A stretch of DNA of 64,000 bases, from the NCBI RefSeq assembly GCF_030815855.1, contig NZ_JAUSXG010000001.1, forward strand, positions 3,348,001 through 3,412,000. Direction: 5' to 3'. The notes beneath the pieces were generated by a model. It had not been told where the DNA came from and ran no database searches. It saw only the letters and a list, made by a program, of their open reading frames with translations. Below, in pieces: positions 57,311 through 64,000 of this stretch. Each line of letters begins with the position of its first letter. Within the stretch, counting starts at the first letter, position 1. Made by a program: the position numbers and the translations under genes. Source of the DNA: Variovorax paradoxus. Lineage in GTDB: Bacteria; Pseudomonadota; Gammaproteobacteria; Burkholderiales; Burkholderiaceae_C.

Positions 57311-57320
57311 CAATCGATTG
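57311..57320. promoter_or_regulatory. 10-bp palindrome between LysR and MFS genes
   Basis: CAATCGATTG is a perfect palindrome in the 49-base region separating the divergent starts, with TATTAT 13-18 bases downstream on the plus strand as a possible -10 for the MFS gene. Could be the core of the regulator's site, though it does not show the usual T-N11-A spacing. Confidence 0.35.
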
Positions 57321-57351
57321 ACTTGGCCGATATTATTCGCTTTCATTGATC

Positions 57352-58626
57352 ATGCATTCGCCGCAAAGTGGCGGCATGCAGAAGCAATTCGAAATGGCCG
57401 GCGCACCGCCCGCCACCCTTCCCCTCTCGTCTTCTTCGACGCACTGGCGCGGCGTGGCGCTGGTGGTGGCCGCCGGGGTGGTGGCCTCTCTCCAGGTCGG
57501 CAAGGTCGCCATCGCGGTGCCGCAATTGCGCGCCGATTTCGGCCTCGACCTCTCGATGGTGGGCTGGCTGATGGCGATGTTCTCGCTGCTGGGCGTGGCC
57601 GGCGCCGTGCCGGTCGGTGCATGGGTCGCGCGCGCCGGTGACAAGCGCATGGTGCTCGCCGGGCTGTTGGCCATTGCCGCCGGCAGCACGGCGGGCGCGT
57701 TGGCAAACAGCGTGGCAGTGCTGCTGGCCGGCCGCGTTGTCGAGGGCCTGGGTTTTGTGCTGATCACCATTGCCGGTCCGTCGGTGCTGCAGCGCATGGT
57801 TGCGTCCAGCGGCAAGGACCTGGCCTTTGCGATCTGGAGCTGCTTCATGCCCACCGGCATTGCGATTGCCCTGTTCAGTGGCTCGCTGCTCGAGGGCTGG
57901 CGCGGCTTCTGGCTGGGCAATGCCGCGCTCGCAGCCTTGCTCGCGGTGTTGCTGCTGCTCGGCATTCCGCGCGGCGCCACTGCCAGTGCCGCGCCGGTGT
58001 CATGGCGCAGCATGGCGCGCGATGCGGCCACCACCACGAAAGCCGGCGCGCCGGCGCTGATCGCGGCCTCGTTCGTGATCTACAGCCTGCAGTTCTTCGC
58101 GCTCTTCAGTTTCCTGCCGGTGCTGCTGATCGAGCGGATGGGCGTAGGCATGGCCGCCGCCGGATCGCTGAGCGCGGTGGCCTGCTGCGTCAATGTGGCG
58201 GGCAACCTGGCAGCCGGCGTGCTGCTGAAGCGCGGCGTGGCGCGCTGGCTGCTGGCAGCCGTGGCCAGCGCGTTGATGGGCCTCTCGGCCATCGGCATCT
58301 TCCTGCCGGTGCTCGGTGCGGTGCCGGCGTTCTTGCTGTGCCTGGCTTTTTCGGGCGCGGGCGGCCTGCTTCCTGCCACGCTGATCGGCACCTCCCCCAT
58401 CGTGGCGCCCAGCGCGCGGCTGGTACCGATGTCGATGGGCCTGCTCATGCTTGGCAGCAACCTGGGCCAGATGATCGGCCCCGTGATCGTGGGCGGTGCG
58501 GTGGATTCGCTGGGCTGGCCTGCGGCGGCCGTCATCGTGGCCCTGGCGGGCGCGATGGGTGTGCTGCTTGCACTGGGGCTGCGGCGCTCGATGGCGCGCA
58601 GCGGCCACCCGCTGCAGAGCGAGTGA
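57352..58626 (+). CDS. MFS transporter under divergent LysR control
   Basis: Twelve-helix permease of 424 residues in the major facilitator superfamily, with the N-terminal membrane motif LQVGKVAIAVPQLRADFGLD and motif A-like GAWVARAGDKRMVLAG. It resembles cyanate/nitrate-type or drug exporters only loosely, and the substrate is unknown. The start is uncertain: ATG 57352 and ATG 57376 are both possible and neither has a strong ribosome-binding site. It is convergent with the glucarate catabolic genes, so it may, but need not, import glucarate. Confidence 0.85.
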   Translation: MHSPQSGGMQKQFEMAGAPPATLPLSSSSTHWRGVALVVAAGVVASLQVGKVAIAVPQLRADFGLDLSMVGWLMAMFSLLGVAGAVPVGAWVARAGDKRMVLAGLLAIAAGSTAGALANSVAVLLAGRVVEGLGFVLITIAGPSVLQRMVASSGKDLAFAIWSCFMPTGIAIALFSGSLLEGWRGFWLGNAALAALLAVLLLLGIPRGATASAAPVSWRSMARDAATTTKAGAPALIAASFVIYSLQFFALFSFLPVLLIERMGVGMAAAGSLSAVACCVNVAGNLAAGVLLKRGVARWLLAAVASALMGLSAIGIFLPVLGAVPAFLLCLAFSGAGGLLPATLIGTSPIVAPSARLVPMSMGLLMLGSNLGQMIGPVIVGGAVDSLGWPAAAVIVALAGAMGVLLALGLRRSMARSGHPLQSE

Positions 58627-58630
58627 CCAG

Positions 58631-58653
58631 GGCCGGGCGCGCAGCACCCGGCC
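58631..58653. repeat. GC-rich stem-loop between convergent genes
   Basis: GGCCGGG-9-CCCGGCC perfect 7-bp stem, between the MFS and aldehyde dehydrogenase stops. No T-tract follows on either strand, so it is at best a rho-assisted end or a 3' mRNA barrier. Confidence 0.4.
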
Positions 58654-58662
58654 GGGAGAACA

Positions 58663-60099
58663 TCAAGCCAGCGTGTACGCCGTCTTCACCGTGGTGAAGA
58701 ACTCCTGCGCATACTTGCCCTGCTCGCGCGGGCCGTAGCTCGAGCCCTTGCGCCCGCCGAACGGCACGTGGTAGTCCACGCCCGCCGTGGGCAGGTTCAC
58801 CATCACCATGCCGGCCTGGCTGTGGCGCTTGAAGTGCGTGGCGTACTTCAGGCTCGTGGTCGCAATGCCCGCCGACAGGCCGAACTCCGTGTCGTTGGCC
58901 GTGGCCAGCGCTTCTTCGTAGTTCTTCACGCGGATCACGCTCGCCACCGGCCCGAAGACCTCTTCCTTGTTGATGCGCATGGCCGCTGCCGATTCGCTGA
59001 ACAGCGCCGGCGACATGTAGTAGCCGTCGGTCTCCAGCTTCAGCAGCTCGCCGCCCGCGGCCAGCGTGGCGCCTTCGCCCTTGCCGATGGCGATGTATTC
59101 CATGTCCTGGTCGAGCTGCGACTTGGACGAGACCGGCCCGATGTCGGTGCTCTGGGCCAGCGCATCGCCGACCTTGATCTTGGCCATGCGGGCCTTCATC
59201 GCCTCGATGAACTTCGGGTAGATGCCTTCGGTGACGATCAGCCGGCTGGAGGCCGTGCAGCGCTGGCCGGTGGAATAGAAGGCGCTTTGCACGCTGAGTT
59301 CCACGGCCTGCGTCAGGTCGGCGTCGTCCAGGATGACCTGCGGGTTCTTGCCGCCCATCTCCAGCTGCACCTTCTTGTGGTTGGTGACGCACTGGATGGC
59401 GATGTTGCGGCCCACGCCCACCGAGCCGGTGAAGCTGATGGCATGGATGCCGGGGTGGTTGACCAGCGCATTGCCGATGACGCTGCCGCGGCCCATCACG
59501 AGGTTGAACACGCCGGCCGGAATGCCCGAGCGGCTGATGATGTCGGACAGGGCCCAGGCGCTGCCGGGCACGAGGTCGGCGGGCTTCAGGACCACGCAGT
59601 TGCCGAAGGCCAGGGCCGGGGCGATCTTCCAGGCCGGAATGGCGATGGGGAAGTTCCAGGGGGTGATGAGGCCGACCACGCCGACGGGTTCGCGGGTGAT
59701 TTCCACGCCGATGTTGGGGCGCACCGAGGGCACGAGCTCGCCCGACAGGCGCAGGCATTCGCCGGCGAAGAACTTGAAGATCTGGCCGGCGCGGGTGGCT
59801 TCGCCGATGCCTTCGGCGCGGGTCTTGCCTTCTTCACGCGCGAGCAGGGTGCCGAGCTCTTCCTTGCGCGCGAGGATTTCGGTGCCGATCTTGTCCAGGG
59901 CGTCGGAGCGCGCCTGGATGCTGCCGGTGGCCCAGGCGGGGAAGGCGGCGGTGGCGGCGGCCACGGCGGCATCGACGTGGCTGGCGTCGCCCTGGGTGTA
60001 CTGGCCCAGCACGTCGGACAGGTTGCTGGGGTTCACGTTGGGGCTGTAGCTTGCGCCCGCGCGCCATTCGCCGCCGATCAGGTTGTCGAAGTTTTGCAT
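58663..60099 (-). CDS. Aldehyde dehydrogenase, probably alpha-ketoglutarate semialdehyde dehydrogenase
   Basis: NAD(P)-dependent aldehyde dehydrogenase of 478 residues. The catalytic Cys is C281 (STGQRCTASS), the general base E247 (QLEMGGKNPQ), and N149 lies in PWNFPIAIPAWK. The start (MQNFDNLIGGEWRAG) and overall pattern match alpha-ketoglutarate semialdehyde dehydrogenases, which catalyse the last step of oxidative glucarate, galactarate and hydroxyproline pathways. It lies downstream of gudD and kdgD on the same strand, which supports that role. The product would be alpha-ketoglutarate. Confidence 0.9.
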   Translation of the reverse strand: MQNFDNLIGGEWRAGASYSPNVNPSNLSDVLGQYTQGDASHVDAAVAAATAAFPAWATGSIQARSDALDKIGTEILARKEELGTLLAREEGKTRAEGIGEATRAGQIFKFFAGECLRLSGELVPSVRPNIGVEITREPVGVVGLITPWNFPIAIPAWKIAPALAFGNCVVLKPADLVPGSAWALSDIISRSGIPAGVFNLVMGRGSVIGNALVNHPGIHAISFTGSVGVGRNIAIQCVTNHKKVQLEMGGKNPQVILDDADLTQAVELSVQSAFYSTGQRCTASSRLIVTEGIYPKFIEAMKARMAKIKVGDALAQSTDIGPVSSKSQLDQDMEYIAIGKGEGATLAAGGELLKLETDGYYMSPALFSESAAAMRINKEEVFGPVASVIRVKNYEEALATANDTEFGLSAGIATTSLKYATHFKRHSQAGMVMVNLPTAGVDYHVPFGGRKGSSYGPREQGKYAQEFFTTVKTAYTLA

Positions 60100-60120
60100 G
60101 TGTTTTTCCTTGCTGCTCGA

Positions 60121-60154
60121 TGAAAAGAAAGAAGCCGGGCACTGGGTGTCCGGC
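60121..60154 (-). terminator. Terminator- or attenuator-like hairpin between gudD and the aldehyde dehydrogenase gene
   Basis: On the minus strand GCCGGACACCCAGTGCCCGGC (60134-60154, one bulge, stem of about 8 pairs) is followed by TTCTTTCTTTTC. It sits in the 84-base gap after gudD and would reduce read-through into the dehydrogenase gene, which then may need its own promoter. Confidence 0.5.
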
Positions 60155-60183
60155 TGCGGAAATGGAAACGGGAGACTAAACCC

Positions 60184-61539
60184 TCAGCGGACCAGACATG
60201 GTTTTTTATTGTCGAAAGTCCACCCCGGAATCAGGTATTGCATGGCCTGCGCATCGTTGCGCGCGCCCAGCCCGTGCTTCAGGTACAGCTGATGCGCCTT
60301 CTCGACCTCGTCCATGTCGAGCTCGATGCCCAGTCCGCCACGCGTCGGCACCTTCACGAAACCGCCCTCGATCTGCAGCGGCGCCTTCGTCAGGTGCTGG
60401 CCGTCCTGCCAGATCCAGTGCGTGTCGATGGCCGTGACCTTGCCCGGCGCGGCCGCCGCGACATGCGTGAACATCGCCAGCGACACGTCGAAGTGGTTGT
60501 TCGAATGCGAACCCCAGGTCAGGCCCCAGGCCTGGCACAGCTGCGCCACGCGCACCGAGCCCTGCATTGTCCAGAAGTGCGGGTCGGCCAGCGGAATGTC
60601 GACCGACTGCAGCGAGAGGCTGTGGACCATCTCGCGCCAGTCGGTCGCCACCATGTTGGTGGCGGTCGGGAGACCCGTGGCACGGCGGAATTCGGCCATG
60701 ACTTCGCGGCCCGAGAACACGCCCTCGGCACCGCAGGGGTCTTCGGCATAGGCCATGACGCCATGCAGGTCGCGGCACAGGCGAATGGCATCCTGCAGCA
60801 GCCAGCCGCCGTTCGGGTCGAGCGTGACGCGCGCCTGCGGAAAGCGCTCGTGCAGCGCACGGATGGCCTCGACTTCTTCTTCGCCGCGCAGCACGCCGCC
60901 CTTGAGCTTGAAGTCGGTAAAGCCGTAGCGCGCATGGGTGGCTTCGGCCAGGCGCACGATGGCTTCAGGGGTCATCGCTTCTTCATGGCGCAGGCGGAAC
61001 CAGTCGTTGTCGGCGCCGGGGGCGCTTTGGTACGGCAGGTCGGTCTGGGTGCGGTCGCCCACGTAGAACAGGTAGCCGAGCATCTGCACCGCGTCGCGCT
61101 GCTGGCCTTCGCCGAGCAGTGCGGCCACGGGCACTTCGAGGTGCTGGCCCAGCAGGTCGAGCAACGCCGCCTCGACCGCGGTGACCGCATGGATGGTCAC
61201 GCGCAGGTCGAAGGTCTGCTGGCCGCGGCCGCCGCTGTCGCGGTTGGCGAAGGCGCTGCGCAGGCTGTTGAGCACGGCGTTGTGGCGGCCGAGGGGCTGG
61301 CCCACGATGAGGCCACGCGCATCTTCGAGCGTCTGGCGGATCTTCTCGCCGCCGGGCACTTCGCCGACACCGGTGTGGCCGGCGCTGTCGGTCAGGATCA
61401 GCAGGTTGCGCGTGAAGAACGGGCCGTGCGCCCCGCTCAGGTTCATCAGCATGCTGTCGTGGCCCGCGACGGGGACCACGCGCATGGCGGTGACGACGGG
61501 CGCGCCGGAGACGGCAGAAGTAGAGGCTGAAAATGCCAT
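60184..61539 (-). CDS. gudD: Glucarate dehydratase
   Basis: Enolase-superfamily enzyme of 451 residues that dehydrates D-glucarate (or L-idarate) to 5-dehydro-4-deoxy-D-glucarate. Residues correspond to the E. coli enzyme with an offset of 6: K211/K213 in DFKLKGG, metal ligands D241 (DPNGGW), E266 (AEDPCG) and N295 (TNMVATD), D319 (ADPHFW), and the base H345 ([10 protein letters not shown]). The start ATG 61539 lies 31 bases after a small lipoprotein gene. With kdgD and the semialdehyde dehydrogenase it makes a three-enzyme route from glucarate to alpha-ketoglutarate. Confidence 0.95.
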   Translation of the reverse strand: MAFSASTSAVSGAPVVTAMRVVPVAGHDSMLMNLSGAHGPFFTRNLLILTDSAGHTGVGEVPGGEKIRQTLEDARGLIVGQPLGRHNAVLNSLRSAFANRDSGGRGQQTFDLRVTIHAVTAVEAALLDLLGQHLEVPVAALLGEGQQRDAVQMLGYLFYVGDRTQTDLPYQSAPGADNDWFRLRHEEAMTPEAIVRLAEATHARYGFTDFKLKGGVLRGEEEVEAIRALHERFPQARVTLDPNGGWLLQDAIRLCRDLHGVMAYAEDPCGAEGVFSGREVMAEFRRATGLPTATNMVATDWREMVHSLSLQSVDIPLADPHFWTMQGSVRVAQLCQAWGLTWGSHSNNHFDVSLAMFTHVAAAAPGKVTAIDTHWIWQDGQHLTKAPLQIEGGFVKVPTRGGLGIELDMDEVEKAHQLYLKHGLGARNDAQAMQYLIPGWTFDNKKPCLVR

Positions 61540-61570
61540 TTGCGCGGAACCTGCTGGGCCTGGCCGGAGG

Positions 61571-62020
61571 CTAGATGCGCACGGCTTGCCGGGCCAGCAG
61601 CTTCCAGTCGCCGCCCTGCTTCTGCCAGACGCCGAGGATCTTCAGCGCCACCTTGCCGGGCTTGCCCGAATCCAGAGTATCGGCCGCCAGTGTATGACGC
61701 ACGATGGCGGTGTCGCCGCCGACCACCTTGATGGTCTGCTCGGTGATGGCGATGCTGACGAAGTCCGACTTGCCGGCAACCAGGTCACCGATGAAGCTGG
61801 CCTTGGTGTCGACGCGGCCGCCCGAATGGCCGTAGCTCAGGTCGTCCGCCACCAGCGCGCCGAGGGCGGCGGGGGTCGGATCGATCATCGCCACGCGCAG
61901 CCGCTCGGCGGCCGCGGCCACCGCGGGCTCCGCCGAGGCGCCGCCACCCGCGGGCATCATGGCGCAACCGGTGAACACGACCGCCGAAGCGGCCACGAGA
62001 AAAAGCTTCTTGATGAACAT
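61571..62020 (-). CDS. Small NTF2-like (SnoaL/DUF4440) lipoprotein
   Basis: Lipoprotein of 149 residues: leader [20 protein letters not shown] with lipobox Cys19, then a domain of the NTF2-like cone fold ([73 protein letters not shown]). The [12 protein letters not shown] and [14 protein letters not shown] patterns are typical of DUF4440. It is placed between kdgD and gudD with short gaps (44 and 31 bases), so it is co-expressed with glucarate catabolism. A function in the envelope, such as binding a sugar acid, is only a guess. Confidence 0.85.
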   Translation of the reverse strand: MFIKKLFLVAASAVVFTGCAMMPAGGGASAEPAVAAAAERLRVAMIDPTPAALGALVADDLSYGHSGGRVDTKASFIGDLVAGKSDFVSIAITEQTIKVVGGDTAIVRHTLAADTLDSGKPGKVALKILGVWQKQGGDWKLLARQAVRI

Positions 62021-62064
62021 GTGTCGTTGTCTCCGTTGTTGTTGATTCGGCTGTTCTGTTCTGT

Positions 62065-62976
62065 TTACTGCGGGCCGAGCGCGTCGATCAGCGCCTTCAG
62101 CTGCTCCATCTCGGCGGGCTTCAGGTCGGTGAGCGGCGCGCGCACCGGGCCTGCGTCATGGCCGACGATCTTGGCACCGGCCTTGACGATGCTCACGGCG
62201 TAGCCCGGCGTGCGGTTGCGCAGCTCGAGGTAGGGCATGAAGAAGTTCTTCAGCAGGCGATGCTGGGTGGCCATGTCGTCGTCGCGCACGGCTTCGTAGA
62301 ACTGCACCGCGGTCTTCGGAATGAAGTTGAAGACAGCCGACGAATACACCGGCGTGCCCATGGCCTTGTAGGCTGCTGCATAGACTTCTGCCGTGGGCAG
62401 GCCGCCCAGGTAGGCGAAGCGGTCGCCCATCTTCTGGTAGATGGCGACCATGGCTTCGATGTCGCCGATGCCGTCCTTGAAACCGACCAGGTTCGGGTTG
62501 CGTTCGGCCAGGCCGGCCAGCGAGTCGGGCGACAGGCGGCTGGTTGCGCGGTTGTAGACGATCACGCCGAACTTCACGCTCTTGCACACGGCTTCCACGT
62601 GCGCGGCCAGGCCTTCCTGGCCGGCTTCGGTGAGGTAGTGCGGCAGCAGCAGGATGCCGTGCGCACCGGCCTTCTCGGCCGCTTGCGCGCACTGGATGGC
62701 AAAGCGCGTGGGACCGCCGGCGCCGGCAATGATCGGCACCACGCCGCGGCAGGTGTCGACCGCGGTCTTGATGATGCCGGGGTACTCGTCGCCGGTCAGC
62801 GAGAAGAACTCACCCGTGCCGCCGGCTGCGAACAGCGCGCTCGCGCCGTAGGGGGCGAGCCATTCGAGGCGCTTCTCGTAGCTGCTTTTGTTGAAGTCGC
62901 CGTTCGCGTCGAAATCGGTCAAGGGGAACGAGAGCAGGCCGGAGCCCATGATGGATTTGAGTTCTTGCGGGTTCAT
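62065..62976 (-). CDS. kdgD: 5-dehydro-4-deoxyglucarate dehydratase
   Basis: Class I aldolase-type dehydratase/decarboxylase of 303 residues that converts 5-dehydro-4-deoxy-D-glucarate to alpha-ketoglutarate semialdehyde, water and CO2. The DapA/NanA fold is shown by [16 protein letters not shown], the carboxylate-binding GGTGEFFSL (52-60), Y141 in VIVYNRAT and the Schiff-base Lys K167 in VGFKDGIGD. It is the second gene of the glucarate cluster, 67 bases after the Bug receptor gene. Confidence 0.95.
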   Translation of the reverse strand: MNPQELKSIMGSGLLSFPLTDFDANGDFNKSSYEKRLEWLAPYGASALFAAGGTGEFFSLTGDEYPGIIKTAVDTCRGVVPIIAGAGGPTRFAIQCAQAAEKAGAHGILLLPHYLTEAGQEGLAAHVEAVCKSVKFGVIVYNRATSRLSPDSLAGLAERNPNLVGFKDGIGDIEAMVAIYQKMGDRFAYLGGLPTAEVYAAAYKAMGTPVYSSAVFNFIPKTAVQFYEAVRDDDMATQHRLLKNFFMPYLELRNRTPGYAVSIVKAGAKIVGHDAGPVRAPLTDLKPAEMEQLKALIDALGPQ

Positions 62977-63043
62977 AGGAATGAAGAAAGCGTGAGGATG
63001 GAAGAAAAGATCAAAGAAAAGAGGGTGTCGCGCTCGCAGCGGA

Positions 63044-64000
63044 TCAGTCGAGTTTGATGCCCGCGTCAGCCACCACCTTGGCCCAGCGCGCGCGCTCCTT
63101 GCCGAAGAATTGTTCTTCTTCGGTCGGCGCCATGGTCACCACCTCGGCGCCCTGCCCTGCAAGGCGCGAGCGGATGTCGGCGGCGCGAATGACGGTGATC
63201 AGCTCTTTGTTGAGGCGCTGGACGATCGCATCGGGCGTGCCCTTGGCAACCCGAACGCCCTGCCAGGTGCCCGACTCGAAACCGGTGACGCCCTGCTCCG
63301 CGATGGTGGGCACGTCGCCGATGAGCGGCATGCGCGTCGATTTCGACACGCCGAGCACCTTGAGCTTGCCGCTCTGCACGTGCGGCAGGGTGGCCAGCAT
63401 GCCGTTCATCAGAATCTGGGTCTGGCCGGCCACGGTGTCCTGCACTGCCTGCACGCCGCCCTTGTAGGGCACGTACTGCCAGCGCGCACCGCTGGCGCGC
63501 TCGAGCGCCACGCCGGCAAGGTGCGGCGCGCTGCCGGTCGCGGTCACGGCGAAATTGATGTCCGACTTCTTCGACAGCGCAATCAGTTCCTTCAGGTTGT
63601 TGGCCTGAACCGAGGGATGCACGACGAGCAGGTGCGGCGAATAGGCCAGCATGGTCACGCCGCGCAAATCCTTCGAAGGATCGAACGAAAGCTTCGTGTA
63701 GACCGAGGGGCTGATGGCAAGCGCGCCCACGTCGCACAGCAGCAGCGTGTAGCCGTCGGGCTTCGACTTGGCGACGTAGTCGGCGCCGAGGTTGCCGTTG
63801 GCACCCGGCCTGTTCTCGACGATGACGGGCTGGCCCAGCGCCTCCGACAGCGGCTGGCTGATGGAACGCGCAATGATGTCGGACGAACCGCCGGGTGGGT
63901 AAGGCACCACGATGCGCACGGGTTTCGAGGGCCAGCTGTCGGTGGCATGTGCACCGCTGGCTGCGAGTACGCCGCCGCCGAGGGCGCCGAGCATCAGATC
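63044..64000 (-). CDS. Bug-family tricarboxylate transporter substrate-binding protein, 5' end cut by window edge
   Basis: Periplasmic binding protein of the Bug family; about 319 residues are visible. Motifs are [38 protein letters not shown] and [15 protein letters not shown]. The frame continues past the Met at 63994 to the last base, and the visible leader ([16 protein letters not shown]) is only the end of a signal peptide, so the true start is beyond the window. Its location as first visible gene before kdgD suggests it binds glucarate or a related aldarate; no TctAB permease genes are seen here. Confidence 0.9.
   Translation of the reverse strand, partial: DLMLGALGGGVLAASGAHATDSWPSKPVRIVVPYPPGGSSDIIARSISQPLSEALGQPVIVENRPGANGNLGADYVAKSKPDGYTLLLCDVGALAISPSVYTKLSFDPSKDLRGVTMLAYSPHLLVVHPSVQANNLKELIALSKKSDINFAVTATGSAPHLAGVALERASGARWQYVPYKGGVQAVQDTVAGQTQILMNGMLATLPHVQSGKLKVLGVSKSTRMPLIGDVPTIAEQGVTGFESGTWQGVRVAKGTPDAIVQRLNKELITVIRAADIRSRLAGQGAEVVTMAPTEEEQFFGKERARWAKVVADAGIKLD

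Overview
The window reads as a chromosomal segment of a high-GC betaproteobacterium of the Comamonadaceae, most like Variovorax. This is an inference from gene content: an EarP/EF-P pair with Arg32, a long Lys/Ala/Pro-rich RpoD, a phasin, several orphan Bug-type binding proteins, and dispersed palindromic repeats. I recognised no rRNA, tRNA, CRISPR array, insertion sequence or prophage. Coding density is very high. Many neighbouring genes overlap by 4 bases (ATGA/GTGA), and four convergent pairs overlap at their 3' ends.

Layout. 1-4554 (minus): a partial EamA permease, pgsA, uvrC and an exported M20 peptidase. 4641-8281 (plus): earP-efp, an enoyl-CoA hydratase and a LOG-family protein. 8315-14555 (minus): an MFS permease, rmuC, a 2-hydroxyacid dehydrogenase, a Na+/H+ antiporter and pncB. 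14730-19416: CsbD, a small exported protein with an internal duplication, a thioesterase, a histone-deacetylase-fold hydrolase, a phasin behind a PhaR-like operator, an SDR dehydrogenase and a YihY protein. 19503-26982 (plus): dnaG, rpoD, a Bcr/CflA efflux pump, an HPP-CBS membrane protein and a SugE/Gdx exporter.

27005-43944 is catabolic. First comes a divergently controlled cassette of lyase, CoA-transferase and Bug protein beside a LysR gene. Next is a pair made of an odd MBL-fold protein and a FrnE-like DsbA. Then come a Liv-type ABC importer ending in a lipoprotein tannase/feruloyl esterase homologue, and a Rieske oxygenase-GntR-reductase operon facing a core-MetE-like gene across two TGTATACA sites. 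Together these suggest growth on plant- or lignin-derived aromatics and organic acids. 43998-53691 holds a GST, a cardiolipin synthase and a complete CecR-YbhGFSR-like efflux locus with its own outer-membrane factor. 53688-57302 holds an ROK-like kinase whose motifs run in circularly permuted order, and a one-chain osmolyte ABC importer (OpuF type) that overlaps a LysR gene. 57352-64000 holds an MFS permease and a nearly complete glucarate route (kdgD, gudD, alpha-ketoglutarate semialdehyde dehydrogenase) with a Bug protein and a small lipoprotein.

The most novel observation is the motif order of the ROK-like protein at 53688-54740. Others worth a look are the paired loss of cysteines in the tannase homologue, the altered metal motif of the MBL protein, the twin CX10C duplication in the small exported protein, the PhaR-like operator of the phasin gene, and the roughly 257-bp imperfect palindrome inside the liv locus.
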